56,073 bases of DNA, from positions 1-56,073 of IMG/VR virus record IMGVR_UViG_3300035698_005073; one strand, 5' to 3'. Positions 1-6,752 of the stretch are shown here, one piece after another. Each line of letters starts with the position of its first letter. The first letter of the stretch is position 1. The notes beneath the pieces were generated by a model. That model saw only the letters and a program-made list of their open reading frames with translations, made no database searches and was not told the origin of the DNA. The translations under genes were made by a program, and so were the position numbers. The stretch comes from a virus.

Positions 1-421
1 CAAATATGCCTGGCTTGCAAGGGTAAAATTCACCAGCAACCCCCTTGATAATCCAGTCACCAAGAGATGCGGTGTGATCACCTTCCCAAGTTTCTATTCT
101 TAAAGTTGGGTTCCCGTCCCCATCATGTTCAGGATAACAATTGCACCGCACAAAATTATGTGCCATGTCTTTTTGTTTATCTGTAAATTGTATGGACTCT
201 ATTTCTACGGGCTTCTTTCTGGCTATTACCACCCCGGCAAATAAAGTCCCGCCATGCCCTTCTTCCACACCCGGCTGGCTAACCAAAGGCTGCTGTTCGG
301 ATGAAACCCACCCTTCCTCAATATACTTTTTTACTTTTCTTATTTGACTACCGCAATATCCTGAAGTTTTCGTAAGCCCTTCTATATCTTCCAAGCAATC
401 TTTAATCTCTTTCTTGTCCAT
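1..421 (-). CDS. Conserved phage protein of the 'EGDxTAS-GDWIIxGVxGEFYPCKPxIF' family, 3' end outside window
   Basis: Open from ATG at 421 to the window edge (140 codons seen), preceded by AGGA five bases upstream of the start. The C-terminal half has GDHTASLGDWIIKGV and GEFYPCKPGIF, a signature I recognise from many phage genomes where the protein is small and of unknown function. A basic 'ARKKPVEIESIQF' stretch precedes it, which is normally the N-terminus of the family. Here about 60 extra N-terminal residues, acidic and lysine-rich, come first. The stop codon is not in the window; if the molecule is circular the frame stays open across the junction for about 24 more codons. Function unknown. 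Confidence 0.75.
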   Translation of the reverse strand, partial: MDKKEIKDCLEDIEGLTKTSGYCGSQIRKVKKYIEEGWVSSEQQPLVSQPGVEEGHGGTLFAGVVIARKKPVEIESIQFTDKQKDMAHNFVRCNCYPEHDGDGNPTLRIETWEGDHTASLGDWIIKGVAGEFYPCKPGIF

Positions 422-536
422 AATTGTCCTTTCTGCCCCGCCGTTTCACCGCAGAGCCTCAATCGTTATTCGGAATTTTTGTTTCCCCTAACATCTCTCA
501 AGTTAAACAATTCAATCTTTTTCGATACGCTTAAAT

Positions 537-719
537 CTATTTTCCCCACCGATCACAGGTTTTAAAATATTCCCTACAATCACAAACATCAAATAATACT
601 TGGCATTCATCGTCTATTCTTTTACAGCAAAAACCACTATCACCATCATAATATCCATCTTTACAGTTAGCGCAGCATCTTCTATTTGTATCTCTTAAAT
701 TTTTTATCGCCTTTAACAT
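537..719 (-). CDS. Small cysteine-rich protein
   Basis: Sixty residues with nine cysteines arranged as CCxxC, CC, CxxxxxxCDC and C, which suggests metal binding rather than a disulfide-rich secreted peptide because no signal sequence is present. Start ATG at 719 follows a GGGGTTGGA purine-rich stretch. The gene sits alone between two palindromic spacers, the upstream one being the conserved leader repeat at 738-785, so it looks like a one-gene cassette. No family recognised. Confidence 0.5.
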   Translation of the reverse strand: MLKAIKNLRDTNRRCCANCKDGYYDGDSGFCCKRIDDECQVLFDVCDCREYFKTCDRWGK

Positions 720-737
720 TCCAACCCCAATAATTTT

Positions 738-785
738 CGCCGTTCATAAGCGCGCCTTGATGAGGCGCATTCACTAAGTATAACC
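738..785 (-). repeat. Conserved cassette leader repeat, copy 1 (hairpin)
   Basis: One of three copies of a 48-bp element lying just upstream of a leftward gene (others at 55557-55604 and 55941-55989). In gene direction it reads GGTTATACTTAGTGAATGC, a hairpin, then GCTTATGAACGGC. The hairpin here is GCGCCT-N5-AGGCGC; the other copies use different bases but keep pairing. The outer GTTATAC matches the R' half of an attC-type site. The matching R'' half on the far side is degenerate and falls inside the 3' end of the neighbouring gene. Confidence 0.65.
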
Positions 786-788
786 AAA

Positions 789-965
789 TCATGAAACGGA
801 TTTTGACCGCTCCGCCCTTCTTTTATATGCACGCCTCAAATCGTCAAGAATGTCCATACCGCCTGTCCATCCTTTAAATTTAGCATGTTCATCCGGCGTG
901 TCTGGTTCTTCCTGCATAAAATATTTTATCGCCTTATTTATTCTTTCAAATTCACGTCTTGTCAT
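789..965 (-). CDS. Small hypothetical protein, helical and charged
   Basis: Fifty-eight residues beginning MTRREFERINKAIKYF. I place the start at ATG 965 because GAGGTG lies six bases upstream; a TTG at 977 in the same frame would sit inside that ribosome-binding site. The sequence is highly charged and probably helical, with a basic C-terminus. The last codons run into the palindromic spacer upstream of the next gene, so the C-terminus may be partly derived from a recombination-site sequence. Function unknown. Confidence 0.5.
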   Translation of the reverse strand: MTRREFERINKAIKYFMQEEPDTPDEHAKFKGWTGGMDILDDLRRAYKRRAERSKSVS

Positions 966-1032
966 ACCACACCTCAAAACCGCTTATGATAAATCGTTAT
1001 ATTGTTTTTGAAGGGCCACAGGCCCAACCACC

Positions 1033-2055
1033 CTAGTGCGCCATCCTGTCATACTTACGCAATTCTGATTTTTCATCTAAGTGCCGTCTAATTATATCAA
1101 CAACAATCTCTCTCCTTTCATTAGGCCATTTCAAATGACGTGCAAGTTTATCAACAATGTCCCCACCCAAATAATCATGGTAATAGTAATGTGCATATCC
1201 CTTTTTTTTAAATCGCACAAATGGCTTTGCAATATCGTGCAGCAACGCCGCCCACCGCATATTCAAATCTTTAGGTGTAGCAGCTACCGTTAATTTAGTA
1301 TGTGTCCACAAATCATGCTGATGCCATTCATTGTTTTGATCATAGTCTTTTTGTATTGCAAGTTCAGGTATCATAAAACCTAGAACCATTGTATCCATTA
1401 ACAAATCTAATCCTAATTCTGGACTATCAGACATTAAGAGTTTATCCATCTCTTGGACCCACCGCTCTTTTGATATGTGTAATATTTTATAAGCACATTT
1501 TTTCAATTGGCCCTGTAAATACTGATCTACACTAAAACCATATTTAGCAACAAATCTAGCACATCTTAACATTCTTAAGGGGTCTTCTTTTAGTCTTGTA
1601 TGCGGGTTCCCAACGGCCTTTATCATTTTACCCATTATGTCTAATTTTCCACCAAACGGATCAATCAACTTTCCGTCTCTGTATGCAATAGAATTTATAG
1701 TAAAATCCCTACGGCTCAAATCAGCAGTAATGTCTTGTACAAATTCCACTTCAGGCTTACGGCTTTTGTATGTATATTTCTCAGTCCTAAAGGTTGTTAT
1801 CTCAACCATATTTCCAAGAACCTTACAACCAATAGTTCCAAACTTTTTACCAATATTATAGGCCTTTCTATTATCACCATGTTCGTTTTTTGATTTCTTA
1901 ATCAATGCTTCAATTTCATCCGGTGTGTGCTGGCAGCAAAAATCATAATCCTTTGGTTCATTGCCCATAATTATATCTCGAACAGCTCCACCCACCAAAT
2001 AAACAGGTGATAATATCTTTTTCACCTCTTCATAGGTTGTTTTGTAATCACTCAA
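1033..2055 (-). CDS. cca: CCA-adding enzyme / tRNA nucleotidyltransferase with HD domain
   Basis: Adds or repairs the 3'-CCA end of tRNA using CTP and ATP. The N-terminal class II polymerase-beta-like head shows LVGGAVRD (20-27), the catalytic DxD at D36/D38, RRDFT (115-119) and the RMLRCARF helix (161-168). A C-terminal HD domain is visible as LLHDIAKP (271-278) with further histidines at 245-252 and 289-293. The start is TTG at 2055, seven bases after AAGGAG, overlapping the stop of the upstream nucleotidyltransferase gene by eight bases, so the two are translationally coupled. The protein ends at 340 residues, shortly after the HD motif and next to a palindromic spacer, shorter than cellular enzymes, so it may be C-terminally trimmed. 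Family assignment is firm; substrate in vivo is inferred. Confidence 0.9.
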   Translation of the reverse strand: MSDYKTTYEEVKKILSPVYLVGGAVRDIIMGNEPKDYDFCCQHTPDEIEALIKKSKNEHGDNRKAYNIGKKFGTIGCKVLGNMVEITTFRTEKYTYKSRKPEVEFVQDITADLSRRDFTINSIAYRDGKLIDPFGGKLDIMGKMIKAVGNPHTRLKEDPLRMLRCARFVAKYGFSVDQYLQGQLKKCAYKILHISKERWVQEMDKLLMSDSPELGLDLLMDTMVLGFMIPELAIQKDYDQNNEWHQHDLWTHTKLTVAATPKDLNMRWAALLHDIAKPFVRFKKKGYAHYYYHDYLGGDIVDKLARHLKWPNERREIVVDIIRRHLDEKSELRKYDRMAH

Positions 2056-2704
2056 AATTCATTCTCCTTATATCCAAAAGTGTTTCATTGATTTTTCCAA
2101 AGTCTGGGTTTTCCGGCATATTACTCTCTATTTCATTGAATTCTTTAAATTTATTTTCAAACAATACCATCATCTCATCTATTGGCAGTTTGCTTATTTC
2201 AAAAAACACCTTTGGATTCTTAAGTCTTACATTCAATCCCCCTGTTTTAAGAAGCTCTTCCCCTTGAAATAGCAACCTAAAACAGTGTCGTGCATGCTTC
2301 TCATGCCTTGTGTCTTTATTGCCAAGTTGAGCCTTTTTGTACAACCGTTTCGCCTGTTGCAATGCGTACCCGCCATATGAATTATATACGGTCTTATTCA
2401 AAAATGCATCTCTAATTTCTATTAACATTCTACCTTCTTTTGTCAATTTCGTGTACTTGTCAAGAAAAAGCAGTTCTAGTATAGTTGGGTTGCATTTACT
2501 TGCAAGCCGCATAAATTTTTCAACTTCATGATGCTCAACGTCTGGCTTTGTTCTGTTGACTGTTTCCTTGCCTTTGCTTAAAGACAGTATTTTTAATGTT
2601 GGATATATCATAACGCCTTTTATATCAGTATCGCTTTCTACTGTATCTAAACCATAGGCTTTAGAACCAATTATCCCCTCCAATATTATTTTCATTTCTT
2701 TCAT
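2048..2704 (-). CDS. RlaP/YcgL-type nucleotidyltransferase (DNA polymerase beta superfamily)
   Basis: A minimal nucleotidyltransferase of the RNA-ligase-associated (RlaP) type, expected to transfer a nucleotide to an RNA or other acceptor. The catalytic head is clear: LEGIIGSKAYGL followed by SDTDIKGV, giving the GSxxYG and DxD motifs within the first 35 residues. The rest is helical, with NPTILELLFL typical of the family. I start at ATG 2704, eight bases downstream of AAGGAA; an in-frame TTG at 2770 would extend into the upstream attC-like palindrome. It overlaps the CCA-adding enzyme gene, so the pair probably acts together in tRNA end repair, which is an inference. No RNA ligase is seen nearby. 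Confidence 0.82.
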   Translation of the reverse strand: MKEMKIILEGIIGSKAYGLDTVESDTDIKGVMIYPTLKILSLSKGKETVNRTKPDVEHHEVEKFMRLASKCNPTILELLFLDKYTKLTKEGRMLIEIRDAFLNKTVYNSYGGYALQQAKRLYKKAQLGNKDTRHEKHARHCFRLLFQGEELLKTGGLNVRLKNPKVFFEISKLPIDEMMVLFENKFKEFNEIESNMPENPDFGKINETLLDIRRMNFE

Positions 2705-2744
2705 TATCTCTTTTCCTTCTTGTTTTTGGGTAAAGGCAAAAACA

Positions 2745-2835
2745 ACATAACCCACATTTGCAACGGCCAAGCCGTTACGTATTATGTTTTGGATAGTTAC
2801 AGTTGGCTTGTCCTATGAAATGCCACCCGTTATGT
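2745..2835 (-). other. attC-like recombination site (palindrome)
   Basis: Outer arms ACATAAC (2745-2751) and GTTATGT (2829-2835) pair perfectly and match RYYYAAC/GTTRRRY. Inside, CATTT (2755-2759) pairs with AAATG (2818-2822), and CAAGCC (2768-2773) with GGCTTG (2805-2810). The spacers between outer and inner arms are unequal, as in integron attC sites, and a loop of about 30 bases closes it. The stop codon of the neighbouring gene (2830) lies inside the outer arm. Orientation agrees with leftward genes. Confidence 0.6.
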
Positions 2836-3324
2836 GTCAAGACACTGGTACGGGTCTGTACAATTCTCTACATCTACACCGTGTGAACCATATACAGTTC
2901 CAGAATGTTCTTTCATTACTTTGTTGCAGCACAAATAATCCGTACCGCCTTGAAGTCCCGCACTTTCCCCCAACCCGCCCACTGGTGAACCAGAGTTTGC
3001 ATTTGGATTTTGACCCTGCCCTTCCAATTCATATAAATCCACATAAGCAAGCCAAATTATTTCTGCCATACAATCCCAAAAAAACTTTGTTATTGCAAGA
3101 CCAGAAGCACCGCCTTCAATGTGGCCCTCTTCGCGCCATATCTGTAAAACAGCGCGTTCTTCTTGATTAACTTTGCTAGGGTCAATCCTTTGGTTATTAA
3201 CAGCAACATATTGTACATAAGCCATTAACCTTAATTCGGTTTGATCAATTTCTCTTTTTAGTAATTTCTTTGATTTGGTCTTGATTCTGTCTGTCAATTG
3301 ACCTCTGCCTTGTCTTTTATCCAC
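2830..3324 (-). CDS. Conserved phage protein (REIDQTELRLM...EEGHIEGGASGLAI family)
   Basis: A 164-residue protein. Residues 15-95 (KSKKLLKREIDQTELRLMAY, then IDPSKVNQEERAVL, then HIEGGASGLAITKFFWD) match a small phage protein I recognise from enterobacterial and other phages; its function is not established. The last 60 residues are Gly/Asn/Cys-rich and unlike that family, ending within an attC-like palindrome, so the tail may be a later addition. The start is GTG at 3324, after AGGTGG. It forms a single-gene unit flanked by two attC-like sites. Confidence 0.75.
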   Translation of the reverse strand: MDKRQGRGQLTDRIKTKSKKLLKREIDQTELRLMAYVQYVAVNNQRIDPSKVNQEERAVLQIWREEGHIEGGASGLAITKFFWDCMAEIIWLAYVDLYELEGQGQNPNANSGSPVGGLGESAGLQGGTDYLCCNKVMKEHSGTVYGSHGVDVENCTDPYQCLDT

Positions 3325-3424
3325 ACCCCACCACCTTTCATTCCTTTTTAAATTTTCGTTAAAGTAACCGCAGTCCCCACCCTTGCGTCCGGCATCCCGG
3401 CTGCACTAAAATTGTCAAGTAACT

Positions 3425-3486
3425 GTATAACCAGCGTTAGAACGCGGATGCAAAGAAACGCACCGGTTAAACGCATCCCGTTATGC
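3425..3486 (-). other. attC-like recombination site (palindrome)
   Basis: A compact 62-bp site. Outer arms GTATAAC (3425-3431) and GTTATGC (3480-3486) pair with one wobble. GCGTT (3434-3438) pairs with AACGC (3470-3474). The apex CGGATGC (3445-3451) pairs with GCACCG (3460-3465) with one extrahelical A, leaving a short loop. The unequal spacers and the single bulged base are hallmarks of attC folded as single strand. It lies four bases 3' of the stop of the DUF551 gene. Confidence 0.65.
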
Positions 3487-3490
3487 ACAC

Positions 3491-3895
3491 TTAAAAATTC
3501 CCCACCGGATCATCTGGCAATGGCATCCAATGTGTAACACTATAACAGTCAGCTCTGATACATGGTTGAATTAAATTTAGATACCAATGCTTTCCTGTGG
3601 CATCATAGCCCACTCTTCTCTTTATTTTTTTGTTATAAACATTTTTATCTCCAACAAGATAACACAAATGATATTTACTTTCTTCTGGCAACCTATCTTT
3701 TACAGAAATCCACCCACCATTTTTAAGGCCACCCACTTCCATGACCTCGTCCCCTGTAGAACCCACGGCAGCACCGGATTTTGCCCCAGCCCCGTTTTTA
3801 ATTAATTCGTATATTTGATTTATAAAATAATCTCCAACTGGGTTGCAATCTCGCAAAGCACAGCACTCGTCTTTTAATTCCTCTCTCGTAATCAT
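3491..3895 (-). CDS. DUF551-containing phage protein
   Basis: The C-terminal part, from WISVKDRLPEE to VTHWMPLPDDP, is the DUF551 signature found in many phage accessory proteins; function unknown. The N-terminal 65 residues (CCALRDCNPVGDY..., then an Ala/Gly-rich linker) are not recognised. ATG at 3895 follows AAAGGAAATAAA. The gene is the last before the compact attC-like site at 3425-3486. Confidence 0.8.
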   Translation of the reverse strand: MITREELKDECCALRDCNPVGDYFINQIYELIKNGAGAKSGAAVGSTGDEVMEVGGLKNGGWISVKDRLPEESKYHLCYLVGDKNVYNKKIKRRVGYDATGKHWYLNLIQPCIRADCYSVTHWMPLPDDPVGNF

Positions 3896-3910
3896 TTTAT
3901 TTCCTTTCCG

Positions 3911-3979
3911 CTATACCCGCCCACCGCAAAACCGGCAAGCACTCTCCACCCCATAAGCATCTCGAATAATTTTATTCAT
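3911..3979 (-). CDS. Possible 22-residue CxxC peptide
   Basis: A very short frame, MNKIIRDAYGVESACRFCGG and two more residues, with a good AAGG site ahead of the ATG at 3979, ending 16 bases before the DUF551 gene start. The CRFCGG motif suggests a zinc knuckle or a leader peptide. Its size makes it uncertain. Confidence 0.35.
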   Translation of the reverse strand: MNKIIRDAYGVESACRFCGGRV

Positions 3980-4022
3980 TCGCCACCTTCAAAGCGAAAG
4001 ATAATAAATACTAACCGAAAAG

Positions 4023-4226
4023 TCAAATGTTATTTTGATCATCAATGATTCTATCGAGTCTCCCTAGTTCAGCATTAAGTAGCGAATCCACATGATTAAT
4101 CAAAGAATCCAGGGGTACTTGTTTTATTAACTTTAGGTTTTTTCTTAACCTTACTTGAGACTCTCTTATTCGGCGTGTAGTTAAGGTATTTCTTTGTTTT
4201 TTTCGGACAGGCGATAAAGTTTTCAA
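4023..4226 (-). CDS. Possible basic helical protein overlapping the next gene out of frame
   Basis: Sixty-seven residues from a TTG start at 4226, nine bases after GGAG. The N-terminal half is very basic; the C-terminal half (SLINHVDSLLNAELGRLDRI) looks like a real amphipathic helix. It overlaps the 4096-4317 gene by 131 bases in another frame, so either both are translated, a frameshift joins them, or only the C-terminal part is real. Confidence 0.4.
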   Translation of the reverse strand: MKTLSPVRKKQRNTLTTRRIRESQVRLRKNLKLIKQVPLDSLINHVDSLLNAELGRLDRIIDDQNNI

Positions 4227-4317
4227 TTTTATTGTCTCCCGTTACTAGTCCGCAAATCTGCCCTTTGCATGAGGACGCGCAGACATTGTTTTCACAAAAC
4301 CTACAAGGGCCATACAT
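4096..4317 (-). CDS. Small cysteine-rich protein
   Basis: Seventy-three residues beginning MYGPCRFCENNVCASSCKGQ, with CxxC and further Cys pairs in the first 40 residues, probably binding zinc, followed by a lysine-rich tail. ATG at 4317 lies six bases after GAGG, inside the 3' end of the upstream gene, so translation is coupled. No family recognised. Confidence 0.6.
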   Translation of the reverse strand: MYGPCRFCENNVCASSCKGQICGLVTGDNKIENFIACPKKTKKYLNYTPNKRVSSKVKKKPKVNKTSTPGFFD

Positions 4318-4504
4318 CTAAATCCTCGAATATCTCACCTACCGGGTGGGGTTTGGGGATTGTTATAGTAACACCATCTGAAATGAGTTTAACCTCATAC
4401 CCAACAAATTTCACCAAGTTCTTTCCCTCTTTAAGGGCTATCTCATAAGATGGGAATTCCATTGGTATTGTTTTACCATCGATTACTAATTCAAGTTGTA
4501 CCAT
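4301..4504 (-). CDS. Small hypothetical beta-rich protein
   Basis: Sixty-seven residues, MVQLELVIDGKTIPMEFPSY onward, predominantly beta-strand, with an acidic C-terminus. GGAG lies upstream of ATG 4504, which comes six bases after the stop of the preceding gene. Part of the tightly spaced leftward small-gene operon. Function unknown. Confidence 0.65.
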   Translation of the reverse strand: MVQLELVIDGKTIPMEFPSYEIALKEGKNLVKFVGYEVKLISDGVTITIPKPHPVGEIFEDLDVWPL

Positions 4505-4510
4505 TTTAAC

Positions 4511-4759
4511 TTACTCCTCCAATAAGATGTCAAGGATTTGTTTTAATTCCTCCTCGCTCTCATGAATCCCCTGAATTGGATCTTTGAACCATGCGGCATC
4601 AAACCAAGTCGGAGTTGAAAATCCAGTAACAACTCGAAATCGTACACCACTTTGACAATGTCGATGCAACGAGACGGCATTAATTTTAACTTTTTGGCCC
4701 TTCTGTAGTTTACCACTATAGCTCATTGCCATTGTGAGTTTAGTCTTAAGTCGTATCAT
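4511..4759 (-). CDS. Small hypothetical protein
   Basis: Eighty-two residues with a central beta-rich segment (GQKVKINAVSLHRHCQSGVR) and an acidic helical C-terminus. GGGGG precedes ATG 4759, which overlaps the upstream stop codon as ATGA. Unknown function; the small SH3-like barrel pattern is shared in feel with the next gene upstream. Confidence 0.65.
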   Translation of the reverse strand: MIRLKTKLTMAMSYSGKLQKGQKVKINAVSLHRHCQSGVRFRVVTGFSTPTWFDAAWFKDPIQGIHESEEELKQILDILLEE

Positions 4760-4932
4760 TTCGTCCCCCTAATTTGACTTGGTTTAATTTTGATTGGACG
4801 TGGGTCCAGCAGCTTGACGTATACAAATTTTGATCCGATCTTTTGTATTATACCAGTGCGTAACATACCTGGCCCATGCGTAGTATCTTCGTAAAAGTCA
4901 ATTGTGTCGCCTTGTTTTTTATTTGTTATCAT
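4756..4932 (-). CDS. Small predicted SH3-like beta-barrel protein
   Basis: Fifty-eight residues from ATG 4932, preceded by GAAGAG. An alternative GTG at 4947 lies inside the upstream gene. The pattern KQGDTIDF, GIIQKIGSKFVYVKLLDPRP and IKIKPSQI looks like a five-strand barrel with a DPRP turn. The DPRP phrase recurs in the product of 7222-7476, hinting at a small paralogous family in this phage. Function unknown. Confidence 0.6.
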   Translation of the reverse strand: MITNKKQGDTIDFYEDTTHGPGMLRTGIIQKIGSKFVYVKLLDPRPIKIKPSQIRGTK

Positions 4933-5251
4933 GTTCAATCTCTTCACGTTCTACGCAAAAAGTCACACGTCCCATTGTATTAAGTGCCTGTTCTGCCCCC
5001 CGTATGGCCCAATTAGAATTATAGATCATAATATGTGGCGGTTTTGTTGTTCTTAAATATTGTTGTCTATCATTGACTAAGTGCCCATCTTTGTGCATCC
5101 GTTTTTTAATCCATTTGCGTTCGGTCATTTTTTCAAGGATTGGTTTCATGTGGTACATGAGCCGGGATTCTCCTGCATTAATCCCGTAGAACTTGAGATC
5201 GCCTAGTTCGCTCGTAACGATACAACTATGTTCTTTTAGTTCAATTTTCAT
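4919..5251 (-). CDS. Hypothetical protein, 110 residues
   Basis: Starts at ATG 5251, four bases after GGGAGG. An ATG at 5263 in frame would include that ribosome-binding site. The sequence is mixed alpha/beta with a basic middle (ERKWIKKRMHKDGH) and shows no recognised motif. It overlaps the downstream gene by 14 bases. Function unknown. Confidence 0.65.
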   Translation of the reverse strand: MKIELKEHSCIVTSELGDLKFYGINAGESRLMYHMKPILEKMTERKWIKKRMHKDGHLVNDRQQYLRTTKPPHIMIYNSNWAIRGAEQALNTMGRVTFCVEREEIEHDNK

Positions 5252-5337
5252 AGTGCCTCCCATTAGACCTCTCGTTTATTTAAAAACACCTTGGTTGTAA
5301 ATTCACAAAATTAACGGTATTTAGGAATTCCGGCAAC

Positions 5338-5445
5338 TTACAGTTTATCCATTCCATACGAATCATAAAAACCGGCCTCTGCTCGATGTATTTGAGCGAA
5401 ACAGACACTGCAAGTAAAAAGGAATAGAAAGATAATTTGTCGCAT
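5338..5445 (-). CDS. Short exported peptide with signal sequence
   Basis: Thirty-five residues starting MRQIIFLFLFTCSVCFAQ, an arginine followed by a hydrophobic run and a likely signal peptidase site after CFA. Start ATG 5445 follows GGGTGGATTTAAT and lies two bases after the stop of the upstream membrane-protein gene. A longer frame on the same strand (5280-5486) is rejected because it lacks a ribosome-binding site and contradicts this pair. Possibly a secreted effector or lipopeptide; the role is unknown. Confidence 0.5.
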   Translation of the reverse strand: MRQIIFLFLFTCSVCFAQIHRAEAGFYDSYGMDKL

Positions 5446-5446
5446 A

Positions 5447-5611
5447 TTAAATCCACCCAAATAACTTGGCAGATGCAAATAAACATAGGAGCCCCAAGAA
5501 AAATGGGATCACCTTAAACATGAGGGCGCTCAAGAAGTTTTTTGTGGATAAACATAGCGCTCCTATTATGAGCCATACACCAGTAACCAAAAGCATAATT
5601 TGTGTAAACAT
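5447..5611 (-). CDS. Small membrane protein with two transmembrane helices
   Basis: Fifty-four residues from ATG 5611, preceded by a perfect AAGGAG seven bases upstream. Two hydrophobic segments (about residues 4-20 and 32-50) are separated by a short STKNF loop, giving a hairpin membrane protein. It is followed within two bases by the exported-peptide gene. Could be a holin-like or superinfection-exclusion protein, but nothing specific identifies it. Confidence 0.65.
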   Translation of the reverse strand: MFTQIMLLVTGVWLIIGALCLSTKNFLSALMFKVIPFFLGLLCLFASAKLFGWI

Positions 5612-5625
5612 TTTATCACTCCTTC

Positions 5626-6321
5626 TTACCAGTTTTTTGCTTCTTTAATTGTTAAAAACCAATGTATACCGTTTGAACATTCATTCCAGCGATCAGTGTC
5701 CCACTTATCCGCTACTGTAATTTGTCCAATTTCGTATACACCGCCCCAGGATGATTTGCCTAGTCCCTTGTTTTTTCCTAAAATATCGATAACTTTCGCT
5801 TTATTACTTCGAAATTTACGAGTGGTGGCGCAAGATCGTTTATATGATTTATAGATTAACAATTTAGCTATACGATCATCGCATAGTTTTTTATAAGCTA
5901 TCAATTCGCCAATGGGTGCGGCATGGATACTAGTTGTTAAATAATCAATTTTAGCACCCCGTAGGTCAGCATTTCGTAGGTCAGCACCCCGTAGGTCAGC
6001 ACCCCGTAGGTTAGCATTCCATAGGTTAGCATCCCATAGGTTAGCATTCCGTAGGTTAGCATTCCATAGGTTAGCATTCCATAGGTTAGCACCCCGTAGG
6101 TTAGCATCCCATAGGTTAGCATTCCATAGGTTAGCACCCCGTAGGTTAGCATTCCGTAGGTCAGCACCCCGTAGGTCAGCACCCCGTAGGTTAGCATTCC
6201 GTAGGTTAGCATTCCATAGGTTAGCATCCCATAGGTTAGCATTCCGTAGGTTAGCACGTTTTCCACCCTCTTCATTATTTAGCCACATTTGGTGCAAATG
6301 TTCTATTTGTTTAATGTCCAT
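5626..6321 (-). CDS. Pentapeptide-repeat protein with C-terminal DUF5758-like domain
   Basis: Residues about 23-125 are uninterrupted A(N/D)L(R/W)(N/G/D) pentapeptides, which fold as a right-handed quadrilateral beta-helix. The C-terminal ~90 residues ([34 protein letters not shown]) match the domain often attached to phage pentapeptide proteins. ATG 6321 follows AAAGGAG. DNA-mimic and gyrase-binding roles are known for some pentapeptide proteins, but nothing here shows that function. The repeat is built from a 15-bp DNA unit and is therefore prone to copy-number change. Confidence 0.88.
   Translation of the reverse strand: MDIKQIEHLHQMWLNNEEGGKRANLRNANLWDANLWNANLRNANLRGADLRGADLRNANLRGANLWNANLWDANLRGANLWNANLWNANLRNANLWDANLWNANLRGADLRGADLRNADLRGAKIDYLTTSIHAAPIGELIAYKKLCDDRIAKLLIYKSYKRSCATTRKFRSNKAKVIDILGKNKGLGKSSWGGVYEIGQITVADKWDTDRWNECSNGIHWFLTIKEAKNW
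5953..6252 (-). repeat. Twenty tandem copies of a 15-bp unit encoding pentapeptides
   Basis: Exactly 300 bp made of 20 imperfect 15-mers of the type AGCATTCCRTAGGTY (plus strand). Variation is limited to a few positions that switch the codon between Arg and Trp, Asn, Asp or Gly. A second frame on the same strand is also free of stops across the array (MLTYG repeats), a by-product of the 15-bp period. Confidence 0.9.
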
Positions 6322-6374
6322 AGTTAACTCCTTTGTTTTTGTTCTAAAAAAAGAAAAAGAATCCCTAAACCTAT

Positions 6375-6653
6375 TTACGTATGAAAGATAACATCCCCAG
6401 TAACATCAATATCAATAAGATAGTCAACAATCTTTCGGATCTTAGTTAAGTGGGGCATGCCACTATTCCGCAGTTCTTCAAATTCCTCAAACAAGGATTC
6501 AGAAGAAATTACAAGGTTACGACTTCCCGATGCAAAACAACTAAACATAGCATCTATTGCATCATAAAGGACAGGAGGCACTTGTACATATGCAACGGTA
6601 CTGGTGGTAATCGTGACATTATTATCTTCAAACTTTGGGCTCTTAATTGGCAT
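6375..6653 (-). CDS. Hypothetical protein, 92 residues
   Basis: ATG 6653 follows GGGGG eight bases upstream. The N-terminal half is beta-rich ([15 protein letters not shown]) and the C-terminal half helical and acidic, with a [20 protein letters not shown] segment. No family recognised. It lies between the pentapeptide gene and another small leftward gene. Confidence 0.6.
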   Translation of the reverse strand: MPIKSPKFEDNNVTITTSTVAYVQVPPVLYDAIDAMFSCFASGSRNLVISSESLFEEFEELRNSGMPHLTKIRKIVDYLIDIDVTGDVIFHT

Positions 6654-6752
6654 TTTATTACCCCCTTTGTTAAAAATGTAGTGATTCGCTTTATAATATA
6701 AAGTAGTTTGCGGTACAAACTGATGTAAAGTATACTTGACATGGATTAGTCA

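Noticed and set aside
421-536. Full attC-like site between the first two genes
   Set aside because: Phrases such as AGCGTATCG and GAATAACG are present but no paired outer arms could be aligned, so it is only noted as a weak boundary.
991-1032. GGGCC-TGT-GGCCC hairpin as terminator of the CCA-adding gene
   Set aside because: Stem is good but no T-run follows in gene direction (TTCAAAAAC); could equally be a cassette-boundary structure.
2819-2842. Leftward TTGACA at 2837-2842 as a promoter
   Set aside because: The box at the right spacing is CATAGG, a poor -10, and the TTGACA lies in the end of a gene and in the attC-like arm.
5280-5486. Leftward 68-codon frame
   Set aside because: No ribosome-binding site; two smaller frames (5338-5445 and 5447-5611) have strong sites and account for the sequence better.
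5937-6275. Leftward frame encoding [10 protein letters not shown] repeats
   Set aside because: It is the second open frame of the 15-bp pentapeptide repeats; no ribosome-binding site and unnatural composition.
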